From JAOAFZ01 sp964412815 (GTDB lineage Bacteria > Patescibacteriota > Microgenomatia > UBA1406 > GWC2-37-13): DNA of 64,000 bases. Below the pieces are notes generated by a model, which saw only the letters and a program-made list of their open reading frames with translations, had not been told where the DNA came from and ran no database searches. Position numbers and translations under genes: made by a program. Shown here piece by piece: positions 34,211-43,155 of this stretch. Location of the stretch: assembly GCA_964412815.1 (NCBI GenBank), contig CAYPQF010000026.1, positions 62,001 through 126,000 of the forward strand, in the 5' to 3' direction. Position 1 is the first letter of the stretch. Each line of letters begins with the position of its first letter.

Positions 34211-35452
34211 TTATCTCAGCTGTTCCAGCTGTGAACGATACAATTTATAATGTGTCTCGTGTGTCTGAAATGCACCATCTGTGTAGGTAAAGATGGGAAT
34301 TGTCTGAATAGCCTCATGCTTATCTCCGACCGGCTCAGCCTTGGAAACGGCGACCAGTTCGACAAGCTTCCGATGTCCGTCCGGTAATCGTTTTTGCTGA
34401 ATCACAAAATCAACTGACCGTCTGATCCAGGTTTTGATAACAGATAACGGCAACTGCTCCATACCTGACATCAGCACCATACTTTCCAGACGCAGTAATG
34501 CGTCATGAGCCGAGTTCGCGTGCAGCGTGGTAAAGCTTCCGTCATGACCGGTGTTCAGTGCCTGGAGAAGGTCAAAGGCTTCTCCCCCACGAATCTCTCC
34601 AATAATAATCCGGTCCGGACGCATACGTAATGCATTCTTGAGCAGGTCCCGGATTGAGTATTCACCCTTTCCTTCAACGTTCGGTGGACGGGTTTCCAGA
34701 TGGACTTTATTTTTTACCCGTTCCGGTAACTTAATCTCGGCAATCTGTTCTATCAGTACTACGCGATCTCCTTCATCGCCTCCGTTCATAAAATCAAGCA
34801 GTGCAGAAAGCGTGGTTGTTTTTCCGGCAGCAGTACTTCCCGAAACCACTATGTTCTGTTTTTTCTGTACCATTAGCTGTAAAAACTCATACATCTCACG
34901 GTTGATAGTTCCGTGCGTCAGTAGATCGTTCGCCGAGATTGGTCGCTCAGGAAACTTACGAATGGTGATAATTGGCCCCTGAAGCGAAAGCGGTTCAATC
35001 ACGATGTTTACGCGTGAACCATCTGCAAGCCGGGTGTCCACAATCGGACTGCTCCGGTCAATGCGCCGGCCGGTACCTTCCAGCAGTTTTTCAATTACCG
35101 AGCGCAGTTCGTTCCGGTGACTAAACTGTACCGGCACCCGCTCTACCCCGTCACTAAAGCGACGCTTTATAAAGATATCATTCAGACCATTAATCATAAT
35201 TTCCTCTATTGAGGCGTCATCCTGAAGTTTCTGAATCTGCCGCAAGCCAAATACCACTGTATCAAGCAACTCCCGTAGTAATTGAGAACGTTCCTGGGAG
35301 GTAACGTACACATTCGTTTTTTCAAATACCTGGTCAAGAATATGCTCAGCCACCTGTTCCTGTGCCTGACGGTCGTTAAAAGGAAAGTTGGGATAATCTT
35401 TGATCGTGTTTACAAACTCTGTTTTTACCACTTCATGTTGAATCTGTTTCAT
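34211..35452 (-). CDS. tadA: Tad pilus assembly ATPase (CpaF/TadA)
   Basis: 413 aa from MKQIQHEVVKTEF. The N-terminal domain holds IEEIMINGLNDIFIKR; then Walker A SGSTAAGKTTTLSALL, the Asp-box-like VVLIEQIAEI, Walker B RMRPDRIIIGEIRGGEAFDLLQA and the His box GHDGSFTTLHAN. Secretion-superfamily ATPase powering Flp pilus extension and perhaps retraction. The start 7 nt beyond the tadC stop is preferred over an overlapping upstream ATG (35476). Confidence 0.93.
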   Translation of the reverse strand: MKQIQHEVVKTEFVNTIKDYPNFPFNDRQAQEQVAEHILDQVFEKTNVYVTSQERSQLLRELLDTVVFGLRQIQKLQDDASIEEIMINGLNDIFIKRRFSDGVERVPVQFSHRNELRSVIEKLLEGTGRRIDRSSPIVDTRLADGSRVNIVIEPLSLQGPIITIRKFPERPISANDLLTHGTINREMYEFLQLMVQKKQNIVVSGSTAAGKTTTLSALLDFMNGGDEGDRVVLIEQIAEIKLPERVKNKVHLETRPPNVEGKGEYSIRDLLKNALRMRPDRIIIGEIRGGEAFDLLQALNTGHDGSFTTLHANSAHDALLRLESMVLMSGMEQLPLSVIKTWIRRSVDFVIQQKRLPDGHRKLVELVAVSKAEPVGDKHEAIQTIPIFTYTDGAFQTHETHYKLYRSQLEQLR

Positions 35453-35459
35453 AGTGTTT

Positions 35460-36299
35460 TTACCAGCCGAATACATCTTTCAATGCCAGCGCCGTCGGTG
35501 CAATAAAGATAATGATGGCCACAGGAAAGTGAAAGAGCATTAAGGGAACTAATAATGTGGCAGATGCACGCTGCCCCGCTTTTTTTGCATTCTGAAACCG
35601 ATCTTTGTGTGCTTCTTCTGCAAGTGTTCCAATCTTGGTGCTGATCGAGCCGCCGTAAGTATCAGCCAACCTGAGTGTTGCTACCAGATCTTTTGCCAGT
35701 GGCGTCGAGAATCGTTCATCCATCTTTTCCAGAAACGTATGCAGATCAACAAACCGGTACACGGCGGTAAGCTCACGCAACTGCCGTGCCAGCGTTCCTT
35801 CCATATTGCTCGCTACAGAGTACATTGCTCCACCGATATTCTCGTAAGCAGCCGATGCGGTATACAGATGCAACAGGTCGAGAAACTTGGGAAAATCCGT
35901 ATGTATTTCGTAGTCAATCTGCTGAACTTTATCGTTTACGTACAGTTCTGTCAGAATAAATCCAAACAACCCCAGTGCCGGTATCAGCAGAATCATGGGA
36001 GAAAGAACTGTTTTAGTCGTCAGAATATAGGTACAGAGCCCTAAAATAAGCCCTGCCACCATGCCACATCCCTTCCAGAACTGATATTCAGTACGGGACA
36101 TTCCTATCTTTGACAACGTCAGTTCACGGTCACGGACAACCAGGGAGACTCCGAACACTGGAGCAGTAAACTGTTGCATCAGATGGGTGCAAAACCACTT
36201 CTTAACCTGATGTACAACTGCTTCTCGAACCAGCGTCAACCGGTCTTTGTTGGTAAATAGGCGATCAATCCAATATGTGCGTGTCTGTATACGTCTCAT
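35460..36299 (-). CDS. tadC: Tad pilus inner-membrane platform protein TadC
   Basis: 279 aa. Hydrophobic segments near residues 75-95 and 98-115 and at the C-terminus (about 250-270), flanking a cytoplasmic GspF-type helical domain (YEIHTDFPKFLDLLHLYTA ... RLADTYGGSISTKIGTLAEEAHKDRFQNAKKAGQRA). The latter motif is diagnostic of TadC. Overlaps tadB by 4 nt. Confidence 0.88.
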   Translation of the reverse strand: MRRIQTRTYWIDRLFTNKDRLTLVREAVVHQVKKWFCTHLMQQFTAPVFGVSLVVRDRELTLSKIGMSRTEYQFWKGCGMVAGLILGLCTYILTTKTVLSPMILLIPALGLFGFILTELYVNDKVQQIDYEIHTDFPKFLDLLHLYTASAAYENIGGAMYSVASNMEGTLARQLRELTAVYRFVDLHTFLEKMDERFSTPLAKDLVATLRLADTYGGSISTKIGTLAEEAHKDRFQNAKKAGQRASATLLVPLMLFHFPVAIIIFIAPTALALKDVFGW

Positions 36300-37252
36300 A
36301 GCGTTACCCGTGCATTTTTTCTAATAATAACCACTCCGATCAGCCACCAGAAGATACACCCAATAAAGATAAGTCTTCCTGTCGGATTATAGAGAAGGAC
36401 CTGCTGATATTTTGGATTGGTGACAAATGAGGCTATTACGATAATCGGGACAATCAGCGCCGATGCCATCGAAGAGAATTTACTCTGGAACATCAGATTC
36501 TGGATCTCGTCTTTAGCTTCTTTTCGTTGTCGCAGCAGCTGTGCCGTATGTTCAAAGAGATAGGCAAGATCTCCTCCTAATGGGATATTGATTCTAATAG
36601 ACGTAATCACAAAATCCAGGTCCGGACTCTCGATCTTCTGTGCGACATAACTCATCGCTTCTTCGACGGTATACCCGAAACGGGAAAGTTTTACCATATC
36701 CTCGAACAGTATGGCAACCTCGCGGTCCGCGACATTCTTTGCAACTTCCTGCAACGAAATTCTCAGATCAGTATGAACCCGATACACACGCGCCATAATA
36801 TCGAGAATCTCCGGTAACCGTTTTTCCAGTGCCTCCCGCTTGTTTTTCTGATTATGCTTCAGTACGTACCATACCACCGCCTGCCCTGCCATCAGGATAA
36901 TCCAGATTGCATACCAGGGAATAGAGAGCAGCATCTGTGCATTCACACCCAGTACAATACAGCAAAGATTAATAATAAGTACCTTTACCGGTGTTATCTC
37001 TGCGAGAAGTGACTGTTCACGCGGCACCTGCGGGGAAGCTGACGGACGCGGAAGGAATGGTCGAACAACACGAAACAACCAGTCAGGTAAAAACAGCAGT
37101 ACTCTGTCTGCTGATGTAGTGGTGGGGCTCAACCCGATCTGTTCCAGTCGCTCTACGGTACGAACCCGCTGCCTCACAAAAGAGCCATACTCACTTAAGA
37201 GCAGCAGTATACAAAGTATTACATTGATTCCGGCTATGGTGATTAATTCCAT
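36296..37252 (-). CDS. tadB: Tad pilus inner-membrane platform protein TadB
   Basis: 318 aa with an N-terminal anchor, a pair of helices near 95-130 and C-terminal helices (about 255-310). The GspF-type domain KRLPEILDIMARVYRVHTDLRISLQEVAKN and IRINIPLGGDLAYLFEHTAQLLRQRKEAKDEIQ matches TadB. Partner of TadC in the pilus base. Two nt downstream of the TadG-like gene. Confidence 0.88.
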   Translation of the reverse strand: MELITIAGINVILCILLLLSEYGSFVRQRVRTVERLEQIGLSPTTTSADRVLLFLPDWLFRVVRPFLPRPSASPQVPREQSLLAEITPVKVLIINLCCIVLGVNAQMLLSIPWYAIWIILMAGQAVVWYVLKHNQKNKREALEKRLPEILDIMARVYRVHTDLRISLQEVAKNVADREVAILFEDMVKLSRFGYTVEEAMSYVAQKIESPDLDFVITSIRINIPLGGDLAYLFEHTAQLLRQRKEAKDEIQNLMFQSKFSSMASALIVPIIVIASFVTNPKYQQVLLYNPTGRLIFIGCIFWWLIGVVIIRKNARVTL

Positions 37253-37254
37253 AA

Positions 37255-37815
37255 TTACTCTTCTGCCAGGATGATTTTTTCCGCTGCACGTTCCTTAAAC
37301 GTACTGCCGCCACCCATAAATACATTAGTAAATGTTTGATAATAGTCTTTTGCCCCGTCAACGGTTATCTGAGTATCTGTGCACTGGACCGACACCGGAG
37401 TAATCGTATGTGCCTTGAGAATAGAGACTGCTGCATCACGACACCGGGATCGTGCTTGAGACTGAAATGTTGCCTGTTTTTCTTTTACCTTTTCCCGCGC
37501 TTTTTCTTTGACCATCTCAGCCAGTTCTTCCGGCGTGGGAGGCGGAGACATGGTCGCAGCCTCGGCGATTGCTTCGAGTTCAGCTTCATCTTTTACGGTC
37601 TCGTACTCATCGGCAACTGATTTTTTATACTGTTTACCGTATGCATGGGCCCCTGCGCTTACCGCCAGCTCAACACCATTATTCAGCTGCGTTCTCGTCT
37701 GCATCATCAAGCCGGTCTCGATGACCAGGGTGACCATAGCCATTCCAGCTATAGTAAGAAACAGGACCACCGGTGCAACATATCCTTTTTCGAATTGATT
37801 TTTGTTTTTTTGCAT
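37255..37815 (-). CDS. TadG/TadE-like pseudopilin
   Basis: 186 aa. EKGYVAPVVLFLTIAGMAMVTLVIE near the N-terminus is a prepilin-like hydrophobic helix after a Gly, followed by the TadG-type ELAVSAGAHAYG. A Pro/Glu/Lys-rich helical insert (PPPTPEELAEMVKEKAREKVKEK) and a small beta-rich C-terminal domain follow. Likely a minor pilus component. First gene of the minus-strand Tad operon, divergent from the Flp pilin; an extended -10 TGGTATAAT lies about 35 nt upstream. Confidence 0.7.
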   Translation of the reverse strand: MQKNKNQFEKGYVAPVVLFLTIAGMAMVTLVIETGLMMQTRTQLNNGVELAVSAGAHAYGKQYKKSVADEYETVKDEAELEAIAEAATMSPPPTPEELAEMVKEKAREKVKEKQATFQSQARSRCRDAAVSILKAHTITPVSVQCTDTQITVDGAKDYYQTFTNVFMGGGSTFKERAAEKIILAEE

Positions 37816-37920
37816 TATATAATAGCTAAAATTTTAATGAATTATACCATAGCACATTATCAATTCAATTATAAAAATATAGTTGATGCTATAGGATTAA
37901 TTACAATTTTATTACGCTCT

Positions 37921-38076
37921 ATGAAACACTCTAAAAAAGGTCAGGCCGGATGGACAACCATGGAATATGTTGTTGGTGCATTTTTACTTATCACCGTTGT
38001 CGCAAGTGTGGTAGGAATTATCACCCAGGCGATTTCTGACAAAGGTGCCGAGGTACAGAACGCAATTGCAAACTAA
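37921..38076 (+). CDS. Flp-type pilin
   Basis: 51 aa. A Lys/Gly leader (MKHSKKGQAG) is followed by WTTMEYVVGAFLLITVVASVVG: Glu at +5 and Tyr at +6 after the Gly, the signature of Flp pilins processed by a TadV/CpaA peptidase. The single hydrophobic helix and ~41-residue mature length fit a major pilin. A longer upstream open frame has no pilin features. 3 nt before the CpaB-like gene. Confidence 0.85.
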   Translation: MKHSKKGQAGWTTMEYVVGAFLLITVVASVVGIITQAISDKGAEVQNAIAN

Positions 38077-38079
38077 CAA

Positions 38080-38841
38080 ATGAAACGTACCACCGATCAC
38101 AATCCCAGACGAAACGCACTACAGGCACTGCTCAAACTGAGCGCTATTGTTATATCGTGCGGACTCCTTGCGGCAACCATCTATCTGTACATGAGACAGA
38201 ATGACAGACAGGTGAGCACTGTAAAGGTTCTGGTAGCAAAACAGACGTTAAACGCACAGCAGCCGGTAACGGCAGAGAATCTGGGTGTAATGGAGTTTGT
38301 GACGGGGTACGAACCTCCTACTGCTTATACAGAAGCTGATGCCAAAACAATAATCGGTAAAAAACCCGTTATTTCGGTGCAGAAGGGTGATGTGATGCTG
38401 CCGTCTTTTTTTGGTGCAACAGATACCAAAAGCTCAATCGGCATTGCAAATCTGATCCCGGATGGATATAAAGTTGTATACATTCCCCGTGAAAATGCCT
38501 TTTCGTTTCCTCCCGAACTACAAAAACAGTCGGTAGTTGATGTACTCGTACTGAACCAGAATACAGAACAACGGAACGCGGCCGATGTACTGCTTGAAGG
38601 GGTAACCGTGTTCGATGTAATCCGGACTGGTGAGGATACGGTAGATGCGATTGCTTACATCGCACTGTTGTTAAAGAATGAAGAAGTACTGCCGCTTTCG
38701 GACGCATTGACAGATTCCTGGAAACTTCAGTTCGTGTTCCGTCCAACTGTTGAAACGGCATCTGCTTCTGCCTCGTTACAAGATCTCGATGTGTCAGATT
38801 CTGAAGCATCAGCAGCCGCACGAACAGATGAAGACGAATAA
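38080..38841 (+). CDS. CpaB/RcpC-like pilus assembly protein (SAF domain)
   Basis: 253 aa. One N-terminal helix (about 18-38), then a SAF-type domain: VLVAKQTLNAQQPVTAENLGVMEF and KPVISVQKGDVMLPSFF, and a CpaB-like second half (AYIALLLKNEEVLPLSDALTDSWKLQFVFRP). In other Tad systems CpaB works with the outer-membrane secretin; no secretin is in this window. Overlaps the next gene by 14 nt. Confidence 0.82.
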   Translation: MKRTTDHNPRRNALQALLKLSAIVISCGLLAATIYLYMRQNDRQVSTVKVLVAKQTLNAQQPVTAENLGVMEFVTGYEPPTAYTEADAKTIIGKKPVISVQKGDVMLPSFFGATDTKSSIGIANLIPDGYKVVYIPRENAFSFPPELQKQSVVDVLVLNQNTEQRNAADVLLEGVTVFDVIRTGEDTVDAIAYIALLLKNEEVLPLSDALTDSWKLQFVFRPTVETASASASLQDLDVSDSEASAAARTDEDE

Positions 38842-39196
38842 TCTCCGCTCAGAACAGGGATACTCTACGGTTGAGTTTTTAATTACCTTTCCGGTAATTT
38901 TTGCGGTCTTTATTATGATTATCTACTTTGGCTTAATGATGAAATCGAAACTGGCGTTAACCAACGCAACACACGCCGCAGTTCAGGTTCTTTCGAAAAC
39001 AAAAGACTGCGATAAAGCCTTTACGTACCTTAAAGCCAACTTCGACCGCCCGGGTGTAATACAGAAAAGCTGTAATGCAGGAACTGAGTCAGTCTACGAA
39101 GCAGAGTATGTCTACACAGGAGACACTATTATCTTTTTTAGTTTTCCACCCACTACACTCACTGCAAAGTCTGTTGCATTGACTGAAAAGGAATAA
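38828..39196 (+). CDS. TadE-like minor pilin
   Basis: 122 aa from MKTNNLRSEQG. SEQG/YSTVEFLITFPVIFAVFIMIIYFGLMM shows a prepilin cleavage-like Gly and Glu at +5 before the hydrophobic helix, the TadE pattern. Two Cys (TKDCDKAF and QKSCNAG) may form a disulfide. An upstream ATG at 38750 is rejected because homology starts here. Confidence 0.8.
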   Translation: MKTNNLRSEQGYSTVEFLITFPVIFAVFIMIIYFGLMMKSKLALTNATHAAVQVLSKTKDCDKAFTYLKANFDRPGVIQKSCNAGTESVYEAEYVYTGDTIIFFSFPPTTLTAKSVALTEKE

Positions 39197-39916
39197 TTAG
39201 CGAGGACCGATCGTTAACGTTCCCCATGGTCCGAGAAGTTCACCAAAAAAGTTTCTTCGTGCAACGTCTGCACTAACCGGATGATATTGATGGGGAATCT
39301 TGTTGTAAAACAGCCACTCAAACGTTTTTTCGAGCTGTGGCTGCGTTGGAGCGTAAAAGACTTGAATATGTCCGCCTCTTCTCAACCCGCTTAACATTCG
39401 ATCGAGTATATGAATGTGGTATGAAACCGGGGTTTGATCATCGGGAAACGCTCCTACACTGAGTACCAGATCATATCCTTGGGGAACCATCTCCGGAAGA
39501 CGGCGATAACTCCCCTGTACAAACTCAATGCGAGATTCTTGCATCATTACACCCACATTATGACGCTGTCCATAATCAACATTCGTTGTGTAATGCATCA
39601 GTGGAATATTACGGATGTCGTTCGCAATCAATCTTGCGTTCGGGTCTTCGTATCGCAACTGTGCTAAGGCATACGCGGCACTTGCACCAGCATCAACAAC
39701 CGTACCTCCATGCGTGGCGGAAAGCAGTTCCGGAGCACCATCACTGTACAGGATGTCATAATACTGATCCAGTGTTCTACAAAAGTTAGTGCCGATTGCG
39801 GAGAGAAAAATACGATCTACGTGTTCATAAAATGGTTCTCTCGCATCGCGTTCCATTTGTTCGTCAGCCGCAATAGCAGCAGCAAGACCTCTTCTCCATT
39901 GTTCTGTGCGTGTCAT
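39197..39916 (-). CDS. Class I SAM-dependent methyltransferase-like protein
   Basis: 239 aa. GGTVVDAGASAAYALAQL is a variant glycine-rich motif I, followed by an acidic strand end LIANDIRN, then EFVQGSYRRLPEMVPQGYDLVLSVGAFPDD and RMLSGLRRGGHIQVFY (motif post-I to IV/VI). Substrate unknown. The gene is independent: a TATAAT box lies 6 nt before the ATG. Confidence 0.7.
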   Translation of the reverse strand: MTRTEQWRRGLAAAIAADEQMERDAREPFYEHVDRIFLSAIGTNFCRTLDQYYDILYSDGAPELLSATHGGTVVDAGASAAYALAQLRYEDPNARLIANDIRNIPLMHYTTNVDYGQRHNVGVMMQESRIEFVQGSYRRLPEMVPQGYDLVLSVGAFPDDQTPVSYHIHILDRMLSGLRRGGHIQVFYAPTQPQLEKTFEWLFYNKIPHQYHPVSADVARRNFFGELLGPWGTLTIGPR

Positions 39917-39922
39917 CCCGCT

Positions 39923-39928
39923 ATTATA
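39923..39928 (-). promoter_or_regulatory. -10 box with leaderless start of the methyltransferase-like gene
   Basis: TATAAT on the minus strand, 6 nt from the ATG at 39916. Confidence 0.65.
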
Positions 39929-40013
39929 CTATAAGTTTTAATTTTTGTGAAGATACGCATTGCACATCTATAATTATATGTTATTGTATAATAATTAGCA
40001 GTTCAACTTTATT

Positions 40014-40991
40014 ATGGTACTTATATTGATTATTCTTTCATTGTTACTACCCGGTAAAAGTGCAGCACAAGGTATACCTCCGGAAGATTTTATAGGTCAG
40101 TATGATCCGGATAAAACCTATCAATCCGGGTCAGAGTATATCGATACACCACCTGTTCAACGGATGCCACTGCATGAGTCAATTCAGCATAGAGATACTC
40201 AGACAGCGTTGGAAATACTTCCTCGTGATGATGTGGAACAACCGCAAAACGCCTTTCGTGTGAATCCCCTGTTCAGCCCCCTTCATACTGTGGGGATTGA
40301 TATGTTAGCAGTTGTATCCTTTAGTGTCCTGATTTCATTGTTACAACAAATTAACGCAGCGATATCGTCACTGCGTTCACGAATAAGGAAATCCAACCAT
40401 CAGAGTGCAGGTCAGGCACATTCTCCCCCGGGCACAGCTCAACAGATCACGACACTCCCTCCTGCCCTGACTTACGGGGAGAACAGTTTGTATCTTTCCC
40501 GGTTTCATGCTGACCCGGCTTCCGAAACGTTTCCCACAGAAGTTCAAGAAGTATTGAGCTGGGATCAGCGCTGGAACCCTGAACTCTACCCGCAGGACTA
40601 CCTTCAGTGCACTACGTATGTCGCAATCACCTATCACCTCAACGGGATCACTCTTAAAGGGAGACTGCGGGGAGATGCCCGGAACTGGATACATCTGACA
40701 GACACCTTTACTGTGTATCGCAGTGGCGCCAGCAGCTCACCGCCACAACCGATGGATACCATGGTATGGGCAGAAGGGACCATGAATCATGTAGGAATCG
40801 TTACGCAGGTTCGCAACCATACGATTACCGTCGCAAACGGAAACTCGACAGCTGAGTATCACTCGTATCGCTATCGGACTACTGCCGACGGGAAGATTGA
40901 GATTACATCAATCAACGGAGAGACCGCGCAGAGCGCCTGGGTACCCAGCCACTGGCTCCGTCCAAAAGAATCAGTGCAAACTACTGATTAG
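40014..40991 (+). CDS. Secreted CHAP-domain cell-wall hydrolase-like protein
   Basis: 325 aa. Signal peptide MVLILIILSLLLPGKSAAQG, a hydrophobic segment at about 95-112, then a C-terminal CHAP domain (about 180-310): catalytic Cys in YLQCTTYVAITYH, His in MNHVGIVTQV, and GNS near the end. CHAP enzymes cleave peptidoglycan cross-bridges, which could help pili or cell division. TATAAT at 39987-39992 gives a ~15-nt leader. Overlaps leuD tail-to-tail by 4 nt. Confidence 0.82.
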   Translation: MVLILIILSLLLPGKSAAQGIPPEDFIGQYDPDKTYQSGSEYIDTPPVQRMPLHESIQHRDTQTALEILPRDDVEQPQNAFRVNPLFSPLHTVGIDMLAVVSFSVLISLLQQINAAISSLRSRIRKSNHQSAGQAHSPPGTAQQITTLPPALTYGENSLYLSRFHADPASETFPTEVQEVLSWDQRWNPELYPQDYLQCTTYVAITYHLNGITLKGRLRGDARNWIHLTDTFTVYRSGASSSPPQPMDTMVWAEGTMNHVGIVTQVRNHTITVANGNSTAEYHSYRYRTTADGKIEITSINGETAQSAWVPSHWLRPKESVQTTD

Positions 40992-41587
40992 CTCCAGTCG
41001 TTGCTTCGGTTCTGCTCAAATTCTTCCGTTTTCCATTTGAGCGCATGGAGATAATCCACATCGTCGTATCCATTCATGATGCACAGTTTTTTATATGCAT
41101 TAATCTCAAACTCTTCGCTCATTCCGGGAACGGAGACGGTCTGTTTCTCCAGATCGATCTCTATGATTGTATCCGGATTGCCCTGAATCTCAGCAAAGAT
41201 ATGATTTAACATCTCCTGGGAGACTACAATAGGTAACAGACTGTTGTTTAGCGCATTGCTCTTAAAAATATCAGCAAAGAAACTCGATATAACAGCTTTA
41301 AACCCATAATCAACCAGCGACCAGGCAGCATGTTCCCGACTTGAACCACACCCGAAATTTTTACCTGCCACCAGAATCTCACCGGAATAGGTACTATCGT
41401 TTAAGATAAAATCGGCCTTTGGTGTCCCGTCAGGATTGTAGCGCCAGTCACGGAACAGGTTTTCTCCAAACCCTTCCCGGGTCGTAGCTTTTAAAAAGCG
41501 TGCCGGAATAATCTGATCAGTATCGATATTCTCGACCGGCAGTGGAACTGCGGTTGAGACAATTTTGTGGATTTTTGCGTGTGTCAT
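40988..41587 (-). CDS. leuD: 3-isopropylmalate dehydratase small subunit
   Basis: 199 aa. VENIDTDQIIPARFLK and GKNFGCGSSREHAAWSL are diagnostic. With LeuC it isomerises 2- to 3-isopropylmalate. 17 nt after leuC; same attenuated transcript. Confidence 0.96.
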   Translation of the reverse strand: MTHAKIHKIVSTAVPLPVENIDTDQIIPARFLKATTREGFGENLFRDWRYNPDGTPKADFILNDSTYSGEILVAGKNFGCGSSREHAAWSLVDYGFKAVISSFFADIFKSNALNNSLLPIVVSQEMLNHIFAEIQGNPDTIIEIDLEKQTVSVPGMSEEFEINAYKKLCIMNGYDDVDYLHALKWKTEEFEQNRSNDWS

Positions 41588-41604
41588 ATAGCTATAGAGA
41601 ACTC

Positions 41605-43014
41605 TTAAATAAATTCGCGTGGATCACTGACAACCCCGGTTATTGCCGTTGCAGCGGCAGTTAACGGACTGGCCAGCATTGTTCGCGCTCCCGGGCCCTG
41701 ACGCCCTTCAAAGTTACGGTTACTGGTCGAGACGCAGTATTTCCCAGCGGGAATCTTGTCCTCATTCATCCCCAGACAGGCGGAACACCCGGCACCGCGC
41801 AACTCAAATCCAGCCTCAGCAAAGATACGGTCCAGCCCTTCTGCTTTTGCCTGTTCCATCACCTGATAGGAACCCGGTACCAGAAATGCCTCTACATGAT
41901 CCGCTTTCTTGCGGCCTTTGAGGATCTTGGCCGCCATCCTGAAGTCTTCGATACGGGCATTCGTACAACTGCCAAAAAAGACATAATCAACATGTTGTCC
42001 AATCATAGCCTGTCCTTCCTGTAAGCCCATATACTCCAGCGATTTTTGTAACTGACGCACATCACTCTCAGTTTCCATTTCGGCTGCAGTTGGGATAGTC
42101 CCGGTAATACCAACACCCATACCTGGATTGGTTCCATAGGTAATCCATGGCTCAATGTCACGCGCCTGGAATGTCTCGACCCGGTCATACTCAGCTCCCT
42201 GATCCGATGGTAACGTCTTCCAGTAGGCGACTGCCTGATCCCACGCTTCACCTTTCGGCATATACTCACGTCCTTTCATATAAGCAAAGGTTGTTTCGTC
42301 TGGTGCGATCATTCCACCTCTGGCTCCCATCTCGATACTCATATTACAGATGGTCATTCGAGCCTCCATCGAGAGACCTTCGATCGTATCTCCGGCATAC
42401 TCAACAAAGTATCCTGTGCCACCGGCAGCAGTCAATTTAGTAATGATATGCAAGATAATATCTTTTGAAACTACCCCTTCCGCCAAGTCTCCCGTTACCT
42501 CTATCTTCATTGTTTTTGGCTTATTCTGGAGAATGGTCTGTGTTGCCAGAACCTGCTCAACCTCACTAGTACCGATACCGAACGCGATACTGCCGAATGC
42601 CCCGTGAGTTGAGGTATGACTATCACCACAAACCATCGTCATACCCGGTTTGGTAATCCCCAGCTCCGGTCCGATAACATGTACAATGCCCTGCCACGGA
42701 TGACCCAGACCATACAATGGGACATCAAACTCCTCACAGTTTTTTCTGAGCATCTCTACCTGCTTGCGGGAAAGCAACTCTTTAATGGGCAGATGCTGAT
42801 CCTTGGTGGGCACATTGTGATCCATGGTCGCATAGGTCCGGTCAGTTCGGAAGACCGGCATACTCCGGCGGCGAAGTCCATCAAACGCCTGGGGACTGGT
42901 AACTTCATGAATCAGGTGCGCATCAATATACAAAACGGCAGGATAGCCTTCTTCCTGATGCACCACATGAGCATTCCAGATTTTTTCAAACAATGTTTGA
43001 GGATGTGACTTCAT
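41605..43014 (-). CDS. leuC: 3-isopropylmalate dehydratase large subunit
   Basis: 469 aa, full length. TLFEKIWNAHVV, DHNVPT, VCGDSHTSTHGAFG and the three iron-sulfur cysteines (VFFGSCTNARIEDF, GCSACLGMNED) are present, ending NRNFEGRQGPGARTMLASP. First gene of leuCD, 83 nt downstream of the leader peptide stop and 30 nt past the leader terminator. Confidence 0.97.
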   Translation of the reverse strand: MKSHPQTLFEKIWNAHVVHQEEGYPAVLYIDAHLIHEVTSPQAFDGLRRRSMPVFRTDRTYATMDHNVPTKDQHLPIKELLSRKQVEMLRKNCEEFDVPLYGLGHPWQGIVHVIGPELGITKPGMTMVCGDSHTSTHGAFGSIAFGIGTSEVEQVLATQTILQNKPKTMKIEVTGDLAEGVVSKDIILHIITKLTAAGGTGYFVEYAGDTIEGLSMEARMTICNMSIEMGARGGMIAPDETTFAYMKGREYMPKGEAWDQAVAYWKTLPSDQGAEYDRVETFQARDIEPWITYGTNPGMGVGITGTIPTAAEMETESDVRQLQKSLEYMGLQEGQAMIGQHVDYVFFGSCTNARIEDFRMAAKILKGRKKADHVEAFLVPGSYQVMEQAKAEGLDRIFAEAGFELRGAGCSACLGMNEDKIPAGKYCVSTSNRNFEGRQGPGARTMLASPLTAAATAITGVVSDPREFI

Positions 43015-43043
43015 GGGATCAATATAAAATTAACAATTGGTAT

Positions 43044-43071
43044 AAAAAAAACCCCGCTTCTGCGGGGTTTT
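43044..43071 (-). terminator. Attenuator terminator of the leu leader
   Basis: On the minus strand ACCCCGC/GCGGGGT around a 4-nt loop, extended by A/T pairs, then eight U. Its 5' arm CCCCGC can instead pair with GCGGGG at 43092-43087 in the leader (antiterminator). Confidence 0.92.
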
Positions 43072-43096
43072 GCCATATCAATACTTCCCCGCGGTT

Positions 43097-43138
43097 TTAT
43101 CCGAGGTTAAGAAGAAGTGAATTGATATGGGTATTCAT
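43097..43138 (-). CDS. leuL: Leucine operon leader peptide
   Basis: 13 aa, MNTHINSLLLNLG, then TAA. Three consecutive CTT Leu codons and a fourth (CTC) two codons on. Codons 3-6 (CCATATCAAT, 43130-43121) are complementary to ATTGATATGG (43082-43073) directly before the terminator. CCTCG of the last codons can pair with CGGGG of the antiterminator strand. Stalling at Leu codons would free GCGGGG to sequester the terminator; finishing at TAA would cover it. The ATG is 6 nt after the -10 box, so there is no ribosome-binding site. Confidence 0.85.
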   Translation of the reverse strand: MNTHINSLLLNLG

Positions 43139-43144
43139 ACTGCT

Positions 43145-43153
43145 ATTATAACA
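43145..43153 (-). promoter_or_regulatory. Extended -10 promoter of the leu operon
   Basis: TGT then TATAAT (43150-43145) on the minus strand, 6 nt before the leader peptide ATG. It starts 3 nt inside the gap after ridA. Confidence 0.8.
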
Positions 43154-43155
43154 GA

